Source: Planctomycetota bacterium
GTDB taxonomy: Bacteria; Planctomycetota; UBA1135; UBA2386
Length of the DNA: 64,000 nt
Direction: 5' to 3'
Assembly: GCA_025459175.1 (NCBI GenBank)
Contig: JALORC010000004.1
Location: forward strand, 62,001 to 126,000
The notes beneath the pieces were generated by a model. It saw nothing but the letters and a program-made list of their open reading frames with translations, made no database searches and was not told where the DNA came from. This document shows positions 16,162-25,508 of this stretch, one piece after another. The position numbers were made by a program, and so were the translations under genes. Each line of letters begins with the position of its first letter. Within the stretch, counting starts at the first letter, position 1.

Positions 16162-16748
16162 ATGCCCGCCCGCGTCTGCAGATCGCGTTCCTGACCGGCC
16201 GCAGTGACCCGGCGAGCTGCTTGCTGAGTCCGGTGCAGGCGCGGTTCCTGGCCGGCCTCGCGGCACCGGGGCGGGCGCTCGTCGGCCGCAACTTCCCGTA
16301 CGACGAACGCACCGGTCCACACTGCACGGTGCCGCTGTGGCGCGCGGGCTGGCGCAACCTGCGTGAGCACCTGCGCGCGAGTCGCAGCAGCTTCGCGGCC
16401 GCGCACACCGCGTCGGTCGAGCGCCAGCTCGAGGCCGCCGAACACACCGTGCTGCTGGCCGGCAGCTGTGGTCTGCGGTTGCTGCTCGGGTTGCGGCTCG
16501 GACCGGAACGGTGGCAGCGGGTCAGCGTGTTCGCGTTCGGCAACGTGCAGCGGCGGCGCCCGCCGTGTTGCTGCCAGATCGTGGTGGGGCGCGCCGACCG
16601 GCTCGCCCGCTGGTGCGGCGGGCGGAGCGATCTGCAGGTGCCGGGTGGGCACCACGACTACCTCGAGCAACCCGAGGTCGCCGCGGCCTGCGCCGAGTTC
16701 GTCGCCGCCGTGGAGCGCGAACCGATCGCTGCCGGTAGCCGCGCGTGA
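16158..16748 (+). CDS. uncharacterised protein in the lipid/glycosyl cluster
   Basis: This 196-residue protein resembles nothing I can name. Both ends overlap neighbours (ATGA before, GTGA after), so it is an integral operon member. The sequence suggests a small alpha/beta fold. A strand-turn VLLAGSCGLRLLLGLRL at about residue 96 resembles a nucleophile elbow with Cys in place of Ser. A late VPGGHHDYLEQPEV could provide a histidine. A Cys-rich PPCCCQIVVG sits between them. A hydrolase or acyltransferase role is possible but unproven. There is no signal peptide or membrane helix. Confidence 0.7.
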   Translation: MNARPRLQIAFLTGRSDPASCLLSPVQARFLAGLAAPGRALVGRNFPYDERTGPHCTVPLWRAGWRNLREHLRASRSSFAAAHTASVERQLEAAEHTVLLAGSCGLRLLLGLRLGPERWQRVSVFAFGNVQRRRPPCCCQIVVGRADRLARWCGGRSDLQVPGGHHDYLEQPEVAAACAEFVAAVEREPIAAGSRA

Positions 16749-17992
16749 GCCGTCGCCGCATCGATCTGGTGTCGCCACCGTTCGCCGGACACCTGCACCC
16801 GATGCTGGCGATCGGGCGCGCGCTGGCCGTCGATCATGACATCCGCGTGCTGAGCACCGCGGGTGCGATGTCGCGCGTCGCGGCGGCCGGGCTGCAAGGG
16901 CGCGCGATCCTGCCCGGTGGTGACGATGCGCTGCGTGCGATCGTCGATCCGCCGCACGCGATCGGCAGCAATCCGGTGCGCCTGCATCGCCAGTTCCAGG
17001 GTGCACTGCGCCTGCTGACGCGCTTGCACGACGAACTGCACGAGCTCTATCGACACGAACCACCGGAGCTGCAGCTGGTCGACTTCACCTTGCCGGTGGC
17101 GGGCAGCGTGGCCGTGCAGGCCGGGATCCCCTGGTGGACGACGCTGCCCGCACCGTGTGTGCTCGAGAGCCGGGACGGACCGCCGTCGTATCTCGGTGGG
17201 CTGCGACCGGGCACATCGTTCTGGCGACGGCTGCAGCACACGGTCGGCCGGCGGCTGATCCGTGGCTTCAAGCGATCGGTGTTCTGGCTCTATCGCGCAC
17301 GCATCCGCGGCGCCGGTGTGGCGCAGCTGTACCGCGACGATGGCGAGGAAGCGATCTACTCGCCGACCTGCATCCTGGCGATGGCGTCGCCGGAGCTCGA
17401 GTTCGCGCGCCGGTGGCCGCCGGCGCTGCGCTTCGTCGGGCCGATGCTGTACACGCCGCCGCATCCGCTGACGCTGTCGGAGCCGCCGTTCGTCGATGGC
17501 CGCAAGCACGTGCTGGTCACGCTGGGCACGCACCTCGGCTGGCGCAAGGATGCGTTCGCCGCGTCGGTGCGTGCCGTCGCGGCGGTGCGGCAGGGCATCG
17601 AGTTCCATTTCACCGATGGCGACACCCGCCGCACCGGCAGCGAACGTGTCGCCAACTTCGCGCGGCTGCCGTTCGTCGACTACGACCGCTTCGTGGGCCG
17701 CTACGACGCGATCGTGCATCACGGCGGGGCCGGTGTGCTGCACCACACGCTCGCGCACGGCAAGCCGGCGGTGGTGTTCCCGTGTGACTACGACCAGTTC
17801 GATCATGCGGCGCGGCTCGAGGCCGCCGGGGTCGCGGTGTGGCTGCGGCGGCCGGACGGGCTCGGTTCCGCGATCGACCGCGTGCTCGTCGATGACGCGA
17901 TGCAGGCCAACTGCCGCCGGTTCGCGGCGCGGATCGACGTCGCGGCGGGGCTCGAACAGGTGCGGGAACTGGTGCGCCGGCACTTTGCGTGA
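16745..17992 (+). CDS. GT1-family (MGT/UGT-type) glycosyltransferase
   Basis: This 415-residue GT-B enzyme starts at GTG 16745, which overlaps the previous stop (GTGA). The N-terminus SPPFAGHLHPMLAIGRAL contains the family GH-x-x-P motif. The C-terminal donor-binding region has HVLVTLGTHLGW, then FVDYDRFVGRYDAIVHHGGAGVLHHTLAHGKPAVVFP and DQFDHAARLEAAG. This is the canonical UGT signature with the HGGxG and the D/E-Q nucleotide-sugar contact. Such enzymes glycosylate lipids, carotenoids or macrolides. With the GT21-like enzyme two genes upstream, it suggests at least two glycosylation steps on one product (inference). Confidence 0.9.
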   Translation: MSRRRIDLVSPPFAGHLHPMLAIGRALAVDHDIRVLSTAGAMSRVAAAGLQGRAILPGGDDALRAIVDPPHAIGSNPVRLHRQFQGALRLLTRLHDELHELYRHEPPELQLVDFTLPVAGSVAVQAGIPWWTTLPAPCVLESRDGPPSYLGGLRPGTSFWRRLQHTVGRRLIRGFKRSVFWLYRARIRGAGVAQLYRDDGEEAIYSPTCILAMASPELEFARRWPPALRFVGPMLYTPPHPLTLSEPPFVDGRKHVLVTLGTHLGWRKDAFAASVRAVAAVRQGIEFHFTDGDTRRTGSERVANFARLPFVDYDRFVGRYDAIVHHGGAGVLHHTLAHGKPAVVFPCDYDQFDHAARLEAAGVAVWLRRPDGLGSAIDRVLVDDAMQANCRRFAARIDVAAGLEQVRELVRRHFA

Positions 17993-18046
17993 AGCGGGCC
18001 GCGAAACGCCGTGGCGGCGCGCGATGGCCATCGGCACACTGACGGC

Positions 18047-19420
18047 GTGAAGCTGCTCGTCATCCTCGCCGTCGGTCTGCGCCCCAAGGACCTCGCGCAC
18101 GCGCCGGTGCTGCGTGGCCTCGGGGAACACGGCTTCATGGCGCCGCTCGACACGGTGTTCCCGGCGGTGACGTGCACCGTGCAGGCGACGTTCCTGACCG
18201 GCTTGCAGCCGCGCGATCACGGCGCGGTCGGCAACGGCTGGTACTTCCGCGAGCTCGCGCAGGTGATGCTGTGGCGGCAGAGCAACCAGCTGGTGCACGG
18301 CGAGAAGCTGTACGAAGCCGCGGCGCAGCGCTTCGGCGCGCGCACGGCGAAGCTGTTCTGGTGGTGGAACATGTATGCGCCGCACGTCGCGTTCTCGGTG
18401 ACGCCGCGGCCGGAGTATCACGCCAACGGCCTGAAGCGCCCCGGCCTCTACAGCGAGCCGCCGGCGCTGCAGTCGGACCTGCAGCAGCAGCTCGGACCGT
18501 TCCCGCTGTTCGACTTCTGGGGGCCGAAGGCCGGCATCAAGAGCTCGCAGTGGATCGCCAGTTCGGCGCTCGCGGTGGCGCAGCAGCACGACCCGGAGCT
18601 GATGCTCGTCTACCTGCCGCACCTCGACTACGACCACCAGCGTTGGGGCCCCGACGACCCGCGCAGCGTGCAGGCGGTGAAGGACCTCGACGCCGAGTGC
18701 GCGCGGTTGATCACGATGGCGCGCGCGAAGAACGCGCACGTCGTCGTGCTGTCGGAGTACGGCATCGAGAACGCGCGCACGCCGGTGTTCCTCAACCGTC
18801 TGCTGCACGAGCAGGGTCTGTTGCGCGTGCAGGAGACCAGCCACGGCCAGCTGCTCGACTGCGGCGCGTGCCGCGCGTTCGTCGTCGCCGACCACCAGTG
18901 TGCGCACGTGCACGTGCGCGACGCGCAGGACCTCGAGCCGGTGCGCAAGCTGCTGGCGAAGGTCCCTGGCGTGGCGCGGGTGCTCGATCGCACGCAGCAG
19001 CGCGAGTTCGGCATCGACCATGCGCGCAGCGGCGAGCTGGTCTGCATCGCCGAACCGGGCTGCTGGTTCGCCTACCACTACTGGCTCGACGAAGCGCGCC
19101 GCCCCGACTTCGCGCCGACGGTCGACATCCACCGCAAGCCGGGCTACGACCCGGCCGAGCTGTTCGTCGACCCGAAGATCGCGTTCCCGAAGCTGCGCGT
19201 CGCCAAGAACCTCGCCAAGAAGCTGCTCGGCTTCCGCTACCTGATGGACGTGATCCCGACCGATTCGTCGATGGTGCGCGGCTCGCACGGGCGGCTCTAC
19301 GACGACGATGCGGCAGGGCCGGTGTTCCTGTGCAGCGACCGGGCGCTGGCTCGCGATCGGGTCGCGGCGACCGACGTCAAGGAGCTGTGTCTGCGGCTGC
19401 TGGCGGGGGCCCGTCGCTGA
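18047..19420 (+). CDS. alkaline-phosphatase-superfamily phosphodiesterase
   Basis: This 457-residue protein belongs to the nucleotide pyrophosphatase/phosphodiesterase branch. FPAVTCTVQATFLTG contains the nucleophilic threonine (in TCT), followed by LQPRDHGAVGNGWYF. Metal ligands are visible in YLPHLDYDHQRWGPDD, LSEYGIENA and late MVRGSHGRLYDDD. GTG 18047 is the natural start (VKLLVILAVGL). An upstream ATG at 18011 only adds shadow sequence. The protein resembles the phosphodiesterase found in bacterial ebo-type operons, but the other ebo genes are absent. It follows the GT1 gene by 54 bp and probably ends the cluster. Removing a phosphate or nucleotide group from the product is plausible (inference). 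Confidence 0.85.
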   Translation: MKLLVILAVGLRPKDLAHAPVLRGLGEHGFMAPLDTVFPAVTCTVQATFLTGLQPRDHGAVGNGWYFRELAQVMLWRQSNQLVHGEKLYEAAAQRFGARTAKLFWWWNMYAPHVAFSVTPRPEYHANGLKRPGLYSEPPALQSDLQQQLGPFPLFDFWGPKAGIKSSQWIASSALAVAQQHDPELMLVYLPHLDYDHQRWGPDDPRSVQAVKDLDAECARLITMARAKNAHVVVLSEYGIENARTPVFLNRLLHEQGLLRVQETSHGQLLDCGACRAFVVADHQCAHVHVRDAQDLEPVRKLLAKVPGVARVLDRTQQREFGIDHARSGELVCIAEPGCWFAYHYWLDEARRPDFAPTVDIHRKPGYDPAELFVDPKIAFPKLRVAKNLAKKLLGFRYLMDVIPTDSSMVRGSHGRLYDDDAAGPVFLCSDRALARDRVAATDVKELCLRLLAGARR

Positions 19421-19460
19421 GGCCGGACTCCTCGCCGTCGGCCGTGCGTGGCAGCGCGAC

Positions 19461-20288
19461 CTATTTGCCGGTGCTCAGCTCGGTGACCTTCGTCTCCAGC
19501 GCGGCGATGCGCTGGCGCATCAGTTCGAGCTGCTCCAGTCGCGCTGCCAGCTCCGCCATCTGCTTGGTCAGCTGTTCCGTTCGCGTCTGGTACTCCATGT
19601 TCACGTCGGCCTGGACCACGTCGGCAGCCTGCAGCACCACGATGGCGCTGGCTACCGTGTCCTGGGGGCCGCACAGCAACACGGTGCCACTGGTTCCCGC
19701 ATTGCCGATGACCAGCTGCGGCTGCTGGGAGTTCGTCGCGAAGAACGGGCGCAGCGCGTTGGTGGCGATGGTGGCGTTGAGATGCTTCAGATTCATCGCC
19801 ACCAGCACCCACTGGCGCAGGCGCGGTCGTGCCAGCACCTCGGCCGCGGTGCGGCTCGCGGCGCGCTGCCACAGTTCGCGGGCGCGCTGGCCGTGCATCG
19901 ACAGGACCTCGTAGACCCCCTTCGCTTCGTCGAGCGCCACCATCGTCAGGCCCTTGCTCCACAACAGGCTGTAGAGGAGTTCTTCGCAGCCGTCGCGATC
20001 GGTCACCACCGGTAGCTGCAGCTCGAACACGAGGCCGGTGCCGGCGTCGGCGCCCTGGCCGCCCTTGCCGCGGGCGTTGCCTTGGCCAGCCGGCGTCGAC
20101 TGCACCTCGATCGGGTCGATCACGATGTTGCGTTGCAGGTAGGTGGCGCAGCGGCCGACCAGCGCGCCCAGTTCGACGGTGCCGGCCTCGAACACGAACG
20201 GCGCCGTCGCCGGGGCAGAGTTCGTGTTCGGGGTCTGGGCGAAGGCGGGGATGGCGACGGCGATTGCGACGACGAGCGAGCGCAGCAT
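19461..20288 (-). CDS. secreted protein with secretin N-domain-like repeats and coiled coil
   Basis: This 275-residue protein has a cleavable signal peptide ending AIPAFAQT. Two regions resemble the small alpha/beta N-domains of secretins and GspD/PilQ. One begins at EAGTVELGALVGRCATYLQ. The other is MNLKHLNATIATNALRPFF, a NolW-like pattern. A heptad-rich coiled coil forms the last 50 residues (TEQLTKQMAELAARLEQL onward). There is no outer-membrane beta domain, so it is not a complete secretin. It may be a pilotin-like or accessory component of a secretion apparatus, or a free periplasmic scaffold. It converges on the phosphodiesterase gene and has no secretion genes nearby. Confidence 0.65.
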   Translation of the reverse strand: MLRSLVVAIAVAIPAFAQTPNTNSAPATAPFVFEAGTVELGALVGRCATYLQRNIVIDPIEVQSTPAGQGNARGKGGQGADAGTGLVFELQLPVVTDRDGCEELLYSLLWSKGLTMVALDEAKGVYEVLSMHGQRARELWQRAASRTAAEVLARPRLRQWVLVAMNLKHLNATIATNALRPFFATNSQQPQLVIGNAGTSGTVLLCGPQDTVASAIVVLQAADVVQADVNMEYQTRTEQLTKQMAELAARLEQLELMRQRIAALETKVTELSTGK

Positions 20289-20360
20289 GGGGATTCCTCC
20301 GCCGCGTCGGACGAGGCCGGCGGCGTGGCCTTCCTGGATTTTCAGACGCGTGATCGCGGA

Positions 20361-20630
20361 TCAGCCGCCGCCGGGCCGCGTCGCACGCTCGAGCGCGGTC
20401 AGGATCGTCATCGCCTCTGCGTCGCTGTCGCCGCACATCGACGGTTCGGCCCGCAGGTCGCTGCAGAACCGCGGGCGCTCGGGCCGCCCGAACAGCAGGC
20501 AGCGGTTGCCCGCGTCGAGGTGCACGCACCGCTCGCCGGCGCGCTTGCCGTTCGGCATGCCGAAGAACGGCGTCGTGATCGACGGTGCGATGCAGCAGGC
20601 ACCGCAGCCGGTTCGGCACTGGAAGGTCAT
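20361..20630 (-). CDS. YkgJ-type CxxxCxxCC cluster protein
   Basis: This 89-residue protein starts at ATG 20630 with MTFQCRTGCGACCIAPSI. Cys5, Cys9, Cys12 and Cys13 give the C-x3-C-x2-CC signature of the YkgJ/UPF0153 family. Two further cysteines occur in CVHLDAGNRCLLFG and others in PRFCSDL and SMCGDS. This is the usual eight-cysteine pattern thought to bind zinc or an iron-sulfur cluster. The biochemical role of the family is not established. The frame extends upstream, but ATG 20630 precedes the first family residues directly. It is divergent from the vapBC pair. Confidence 0.8.
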   Translation of the reverse strand: MTFQCRTGCGACCIAPSITTPFFGMPNGKRAGERCVHLDAGNRCLLFGRPERPRFCSDLRAEPSMCGDSDAEAMTILTALERATRPGGG

Positions 20631-20684
20631 GCTCGTCGCGAGGTGCAAGTGGTCGTGGTCGGCGTGCAGGATAGCCGGCCCCCG

Positions 20685-20703
20685 TTGACATGCATTCTGC
20701 ATG
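20685..20703 (+). promoter_or_regulatory. -35-like hexamer and palindromic operator of the vapBC pair
   Basis: A perfect TTGACA at 20685-20690 runs straight into the inverted repeat CATGCA-TTC-TGCATG at 20689-20703. The antitoxin starts at 20719. VapB-type antitoxins bind such palindromes next to their own promoter, so autorepression is expected (inference). The matching -10 is not clear. Confidence 0.5.
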
Positions 20704-20718
20704 CACGAGACTGCTGGC

Positions 20719-20949
20719 ATGGCCAAGACCATCCAGGTGCGCAACGTCCCCGATGCCGTTCACCGGCGCTTGAAGCAGCGTGCCGCCGCCGCCGGCATGT
20801 CGCTTTCCGAGCACGTTCTTTGCGAGTTGACGCGCCTCGCGGAGTTGCCGACGCGAAAGGAGTGGCTGGAACGTCTGCATGCGGGTCCGGCCGTGAAGTT
20901 GAGCAAGTCGGCCGCCGCACTGGTCCGGCGTGAGCGCGACACGGCATGA
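20719..20949 (+). CDS. vapB: VapB/FitA-like ribbon-helix-helix antitoxin
   Basis: This 76-residue antitoxin has an N-terminal ribbon-helix-helix DNA-binding domain. The strand is MAKTIQVRNVPD, followed by helices AVHRRLKQRAAAAG and SLSEHVLCELTRLAE. The C-terminal 30 residues (TRKEWLERLHAG and onward) would wrap the toxin. The RHH type with the IQVRNVP strand is characteristic of FitA/VapB partners of PIN toxins. ATG 20719 is chosen because it begins the RHH strand directly; ATG 20701 lies inside the operator palindrome. The stop overlaps the toxin start (ATGA), the standard antitoxin-first arrangement. Confidence 0.85.
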   Translation: MAKTIQVRNVPDAVHRRLKQRAAAAGMSLSEHVLCELTRLAELPTRKEWLERLHAGPAVKLSKSAAALVRRERDTA

Positions 20950-21344
20950 TCGTCATCGATGCCTCGGCGGCGATCGAGCTGTTGATGTGCTCGGAACTCG
21001 GCGGGCGGCTGGAGGCGCGGTTGTTCGGGGGCGACGAACTGCTCAACGCGCCCCACCTCCTCGACATCGAGGTCATCCAGGTCATTCGCGGTCTGGTTGC
21101 GGCTCGTGAACTCTCGGTCGACGCTGCCCGGGACAAGGTCGAGAAACTGCAGCAGATGGACCTGGTTCGTCATCCGCACACCGAGTTGGCGCCGCGGATC
21201 TTCGATCTCCGCCACAACCTGACCGCCTACGACGCGGCCTACCTGGCGTTGGCCGAGCACCTCGGGGAGGCCACGCTGGTCACCTGCGATCGCGCCTTCG
21301 AGAAGGTCCCCGGCCGTCGGGCTCGCATCGAACTCTGGAGCTGA
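20946..21344 (+). CDS. vapC: VapC-like PIN-domain ribonuclease toxin
   Basis: This 132-residue PIN-domain protein has the four acidic residues expected for Mg-dependent RNase activity. Asp5 is in MIVIDASAAIE, Glu42 in LDIEVIQVIRG, Asp96 in YDAAYLALAE and Asp115 in VTCDRAFEK. VapC toxins cleave tRNA or rRNA and arrest growth when released from their antitoxin. The length and all motifs are intact, so the module is probably functional. It overlaps the antitoxin gene by ATGA. A short perfect hairpin (21368-21382) and a 90-bp tandem repeat follow downstream. Confidence 0.9.
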   Translation: MIVIDASAAIELLMCSELGGRLEARLFGGDELLNAPHLLDIEVIQVIRGLVAARELSVDAARDKVEKLQQMDLVRHPHTELAPRIFDLRHNLTAYDAAYLALAEHLGEATLVTCDRAFEKVPGRRARIELWS

Positions 21345-21367
21345 GCCCCGAAAGCCGAACGGCCCGC

Positions 21368-21382
21368 CGGTGCGAGGCACCG
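21368..21382. terminator. hairpin downstream of vapC
   Basis: CGGTGC-GAG-GCACCG forms a perfect 6-bp stem with a 3-nt loop, 24 bp after the toxin stop. No T-run follows, so termination is only suggested. Confidence 0.35.
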
Positions 21383-21423
21383 ACGAGCCGTAGCTCACGA
21401 ACAGGCAGGCACGCGGCCCCCGC

Positions 21424-21693
21424 GATCAGAGCCGCAGCGGCGGGCCTTGGGCCCGCGGCCAGGCCCTGGTCCGGTCTCGCCCGGTGCCGCTTCGCGCCAC
21501 GAGGGCCAGCCCCGATCAGAGCCGCAGCGGCGGGCCTTGGGCCCGCGGCCAGGCCCTGGTCCGGTCTCGCTCGGTGCCGCGCAGCGGCACCAGAGCGAGC
21601 CCGGATCAGAACCGCAGGGGCGGGCCTTGGGCCCGCGGCCAGGTCCTGGTCGAGTCTCGCCCGGTGCCGCTTCGCGGCACCGGAGCGAGCCTC
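21424..21693. repeat. three tandem copies of a 90-bp unit abutting the groEL 3' end
   Basis: Units start at 21424, 21514 and 21604, each with GATCAGA, and have a period of exactly 90 bp. A fourth GATCAGA at 21694 overlaps the groEL stop codon. Each unit contains the inverted repeat CGGGCC-TTG-GGCCCG. It also contains a second hairpin, perfect in unit 3 (GGTGCCGC-TTC-GCGGCACC, 21663-21681) and in unit 2 with loop GCA, but degenerate in unit 1. The array fills most of the 351-bp gap between vapC and groEL. It could serve as a terminator or mRNA 3'-stabiliser for groEL. I see no gene in it. Confidence 0.9.
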
Positions 21694-21695
21694 GA

Positions 21696-23369
<1,674 letters not shown>

Positions 23370-23408
23370 GGGAGTGTTCCGGTGTGGGGTTGCGGTGGGA
23401 GCGCGGGA

Positions 23409-23717
23409 TCAGTTCTCGATCACGGCCAGGATCTCGTCCTCGCCCAGGATCAACAGCTCGTCGCCGTCCAGCTTGATCTCGCTGCCGGCGTAGGAGGAGA
23501 ACAGCACGCGGTCGTTCTTCTTGACCGACATCGCCTGGCGGGTGCCGTTGTCCTGCAACTTGCCGTTGCCGACCGCGACGACGATGCCCTCGCGCGGCTT
23601 CTCCTTGGCGGTGTCGGGCAGGATGATGCCGCCCTTCGTCTTCTCGTCGGCGGCGACGCGCTTCACGAGCACGCGGTCACCGAGGGGGGTCACGGTCGTC
23701 GTCTTGGTCTTGGACAT
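23409..23717 (-). CDS. groES: 10-kDa co-chaperonin GroES
   Basis: This 102-residue co-chaperonin has [26 protein letters not shown], the mobile loop region that contacts GroEL. Further on it has [32 protein letters not shown] and [10 protein letters not shown] at the C-terminus. It caps the GroEL ring during folding. ATG 23717 is preceded by GAGGAA at a good distance. A threonine-rich N-terminal tail ([10 protein letters not shown]) is slightly longer than usual. It is cotranscribed with groEL, and a receiver-domain gene lies 80 bp upstream on the same strand. Confidence 0.97.
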   Translation of the reverse strand: MSKTKTTTVTPLGDRVLVKRVAADEKTKGGIILPDTAKEKPREGIVVAVGNGKLQDNGTRQAMSVKKNDRVLFSSYAGSEIKLDGDELLILGEDEILAVIEN

Positions 23718-23797
23718 GAGTGCAGTTCCTCTTCGGGGGGATGGGAAAAGTGGTTGGGAACGGTCTGGCGCTGCCGCGGTGCGGTGCAGGGCCCGGC

Positions 23798-24244
23798 TCA
23801 GCAGCCGGGTCGCGGCGGCGGGAAGGTCGGGTGGATCGGTCGCGGCGGCAGGCGCAGGGGGATCAGCGGGCCGCCGAAGTGGGTCTGGATCAGCTGCTCG
23901 ATCGACAGGCGCAGGCGGGCCAGGTCGAGCGGCTTGCGCAGGAAGGTGAAGAAGCCCGCGTGCTGGGCCGCGGCGGCTTCCTCGGCGCTGGCGAGGCCCG
24001 ACATCAGGATCGCCGGCAGCGGTCGCATCGACACGAGCTGCTGGAACAGCTCGAGGCCCGTCATGCCGGGCAGATGGAAGTCCATCAGCGAGAAGTCGTA
24101 GCGCTGCCGCCGCGCCATCGAGAGCGCCTCGGTCGCGAACGCGGTCGCCCCGACTTCCCAGCCCTGGGTCGACAGCAGCTCGCCGAGGCAGCACCTCAGC
24201 GAGTCGTCGTCTTCGACCAGCAGGACACGAAAGCTCTGGGACAT
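23798..24244 (-). CDS. stand-alone response-regulator receiver protein
   Basis: This 148-residue protein is a single REC domain: acidic pocket VEDDDS at residues 10-14, phospho-acceptor Asp55 in [13 protein letters not shown], switch serine in [11 protein letters not shown], and Lys104 in [11 protein letters not shown]. No output domain follows, only a short Pro-rich tail. Single-domain receivers act as phosphotransfer intermediates or by binding a target protein. No histidine kinase is nearby, so its partner is elsewhere. ATG 24244 is chosen because the preceding in-frame residues are Arg/His-rich and not family-like. It lies just upstream of groES on the same strand, and co-transcription is possible. 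Confidence 0.85.
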   Translation of the reverse strand: MSQSFRVLLVEDDDSLRCCLGELLSTQGWEVGATAFATEALSMARRQRYDFSLMDFHLPGMTGLELFQQLVSMRPLPAILMSGLASAEEAAAAQHAGFFTFLRKPLDLARLRLSIEQLIQTHFGGPLIPLRLPPRPIHPTFPPPRPGC

Positions 24245-24508
24245 GCTTCTGCGCAGTAGGCGGATTGCCGCGGGGCGCGCGCAGAGCAAGCTATGTGCCG
24301 GGGATTGGCCACTGCTGCAAGTGGTTCGATGGCACAGTTTTGTGGCCATCGGGCGATGGATTCGCCGGTCCATCATCCAGCGGCTGCGGCCAGAATGGCA
24401 GGCCCCGACTCGCCCTGGCTGCCAAACTGACGTTGCTTCGGTGCGGTAAGAGGCGCGGCGGGCTCGGGCGGCGGTTGGCAGCGCCCGCTCGGTCAGTGAA
24501 GCCGACCT

Positions 24509-24853
24509 CTACTCCTCGTCGGCGGGCTCTTCGTCCTCGTCTTCGTCTTCGTCCTCGTCGTCATCCTCGTCGTCGTCGTCTTCTTCCTCGTCGACGTCAT
24601 CGAAGTCCTCGTCGCCGAGGTCTTCACCCTCGGCCTCTTCGGCTTCTTCCTCGTCGTCGTCTTCCTCCCAGTCGTCATCCTCCTCGACATCACCGTCGTC
24701 GTCTTCGTAGGACGCGAGGACGCGATCCCAGTCGGCCACCTCGATCGTGTTGTTGCACACGAGGCAGACGCTGTCGTTGTCGCGCAGGTCCTCGAGTTCG
24801 TCGAGCTCGCGATAGACCTTGCCGCACTCGCGGCATCGGACGATTTTGCCCAT
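24509..24853 (-). CDS. small zinc-ribbon protein with long acidic tail
   Basis: This 114-residue protein starts MGKIVRCRECGKVY. Cys7, Cys10, Cys30 and Cys33 (CLVC) form a four-cysteine zinc ribbon. After residue 50 the chain is almost entirely Asp and Glu. The N-terminal ribbon resembles small FmdB-like ribbons. The acidic tail would be disordered and could mimic nucleic acid or bind basic partners (inference). Function unknown. The coding strand shows the GAC/GAG/GAA repetition expected for an acidic run, so the tail is genuine, though its length may vary by slippage. Confidence 0.75.
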   Translation of the reverse strand: MGKIVRCRECGKVYRELDELEDLRDNDSVCLVCNNTIEVADWDRVLASYEDDDGDVEEDDDWEEDDDEEEAEEAEGEDLGDEDFDDVDEEEDDDDEDDDEDEDEDEDEEPADEE

Positions 24854-25016
24854 GGATGTCGGGGTTTCAGTGGGGCGGGAGCCCCGGATGACCCCGGCGA
24901 TGCATACCGGCTCCCCGGTGCAAGGCAATGCCCCGTAGGCGGATTCTTGCGGAGAACGCAGTTCGCCGGGCGTGCAGCGCATCAGCTGCCGGTGGTCGGC
25001 GGCCGAAAATCTCGCC

Positions 25017-25433
25017 GTGAACAAGTCCCTCCTGGCCATCGCCGGCCTCGGTCTCGGCGGCTGCGTGCTGCTGAGCGTGCTGATGAAGCAGGTGGTCGCG
25101 ATCGATGCCGAGCAGCGGCAGCTGCCGTTCCTGCCGGCGCTGCAGGCGAGGTTCGGTGCGCAGCTGGATGGTGCGCTGCGGGTCAAGGAAGAGTCCACCG
25201 ACGGTGCCACGCGGTGGCTGGTCAACGCCCGCGTGCGCGATGGTGTGGATGCCGTTCGGCTGGCGCCGGCAATCGGCGCCGAGCTGTGGTTGCACGCCGG
25301 CCGCGCCGGCAGCGCGGCGAGCGAAGCCCGCATCGTGCTGCGGTGCGAGGACGGTAGCCCGGCGGTGTCGCTGGTGGTGCCGCGGCCGGGGCCCGGCCGC
25401 GCGGCAAGCGTGCCGCCGCTGCCGCCGCGCTGA
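25017..25433 (+). CDS. small membrane-anchored hypothetical protein
   Basis: This 138-residue protein starts at GTG 25017 (VNKSLLAIAGLGLGG) with one N-terminal membrane helix, about residues 5-25. A periplasmic domain follows with EESTDGATRWLVNARVRDGV and ARIVLRCEDGSPAVSLVV, and a Pro-rich end. No family is recognised. It is divergent from the acidic zinc-ribbon gene and 75 bp upstream of the TPR protein, so it could share that transcript. Confidence 0.6.
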   Translation: MNKSLLAIAGLGLGGCVLLSVLMKQVVAIDAEQRQLPFLPALQARFGAQLDGALRVKEESTDGATRWLVNARVRDGVDAVRLAPAIGAELWLHAGRAGSAASEARIVLRCEDGSPAVSLVVPRPGPGRAASVPPLPPR

Positions 25434-25508
25434 CGCCTGCTGCCGCTGCCATCGGCGACTGCGAGCCGGGCCCAGGAGTTGCCCAGGGATGCCCGATAGG
25501 CGGGATCC

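Noticed and set aside
21424-21693. The 90-bp repeats as a CRISPR array
   Set aside because: Units are contiguous with no unique spacers, and no cas genes are nearby.
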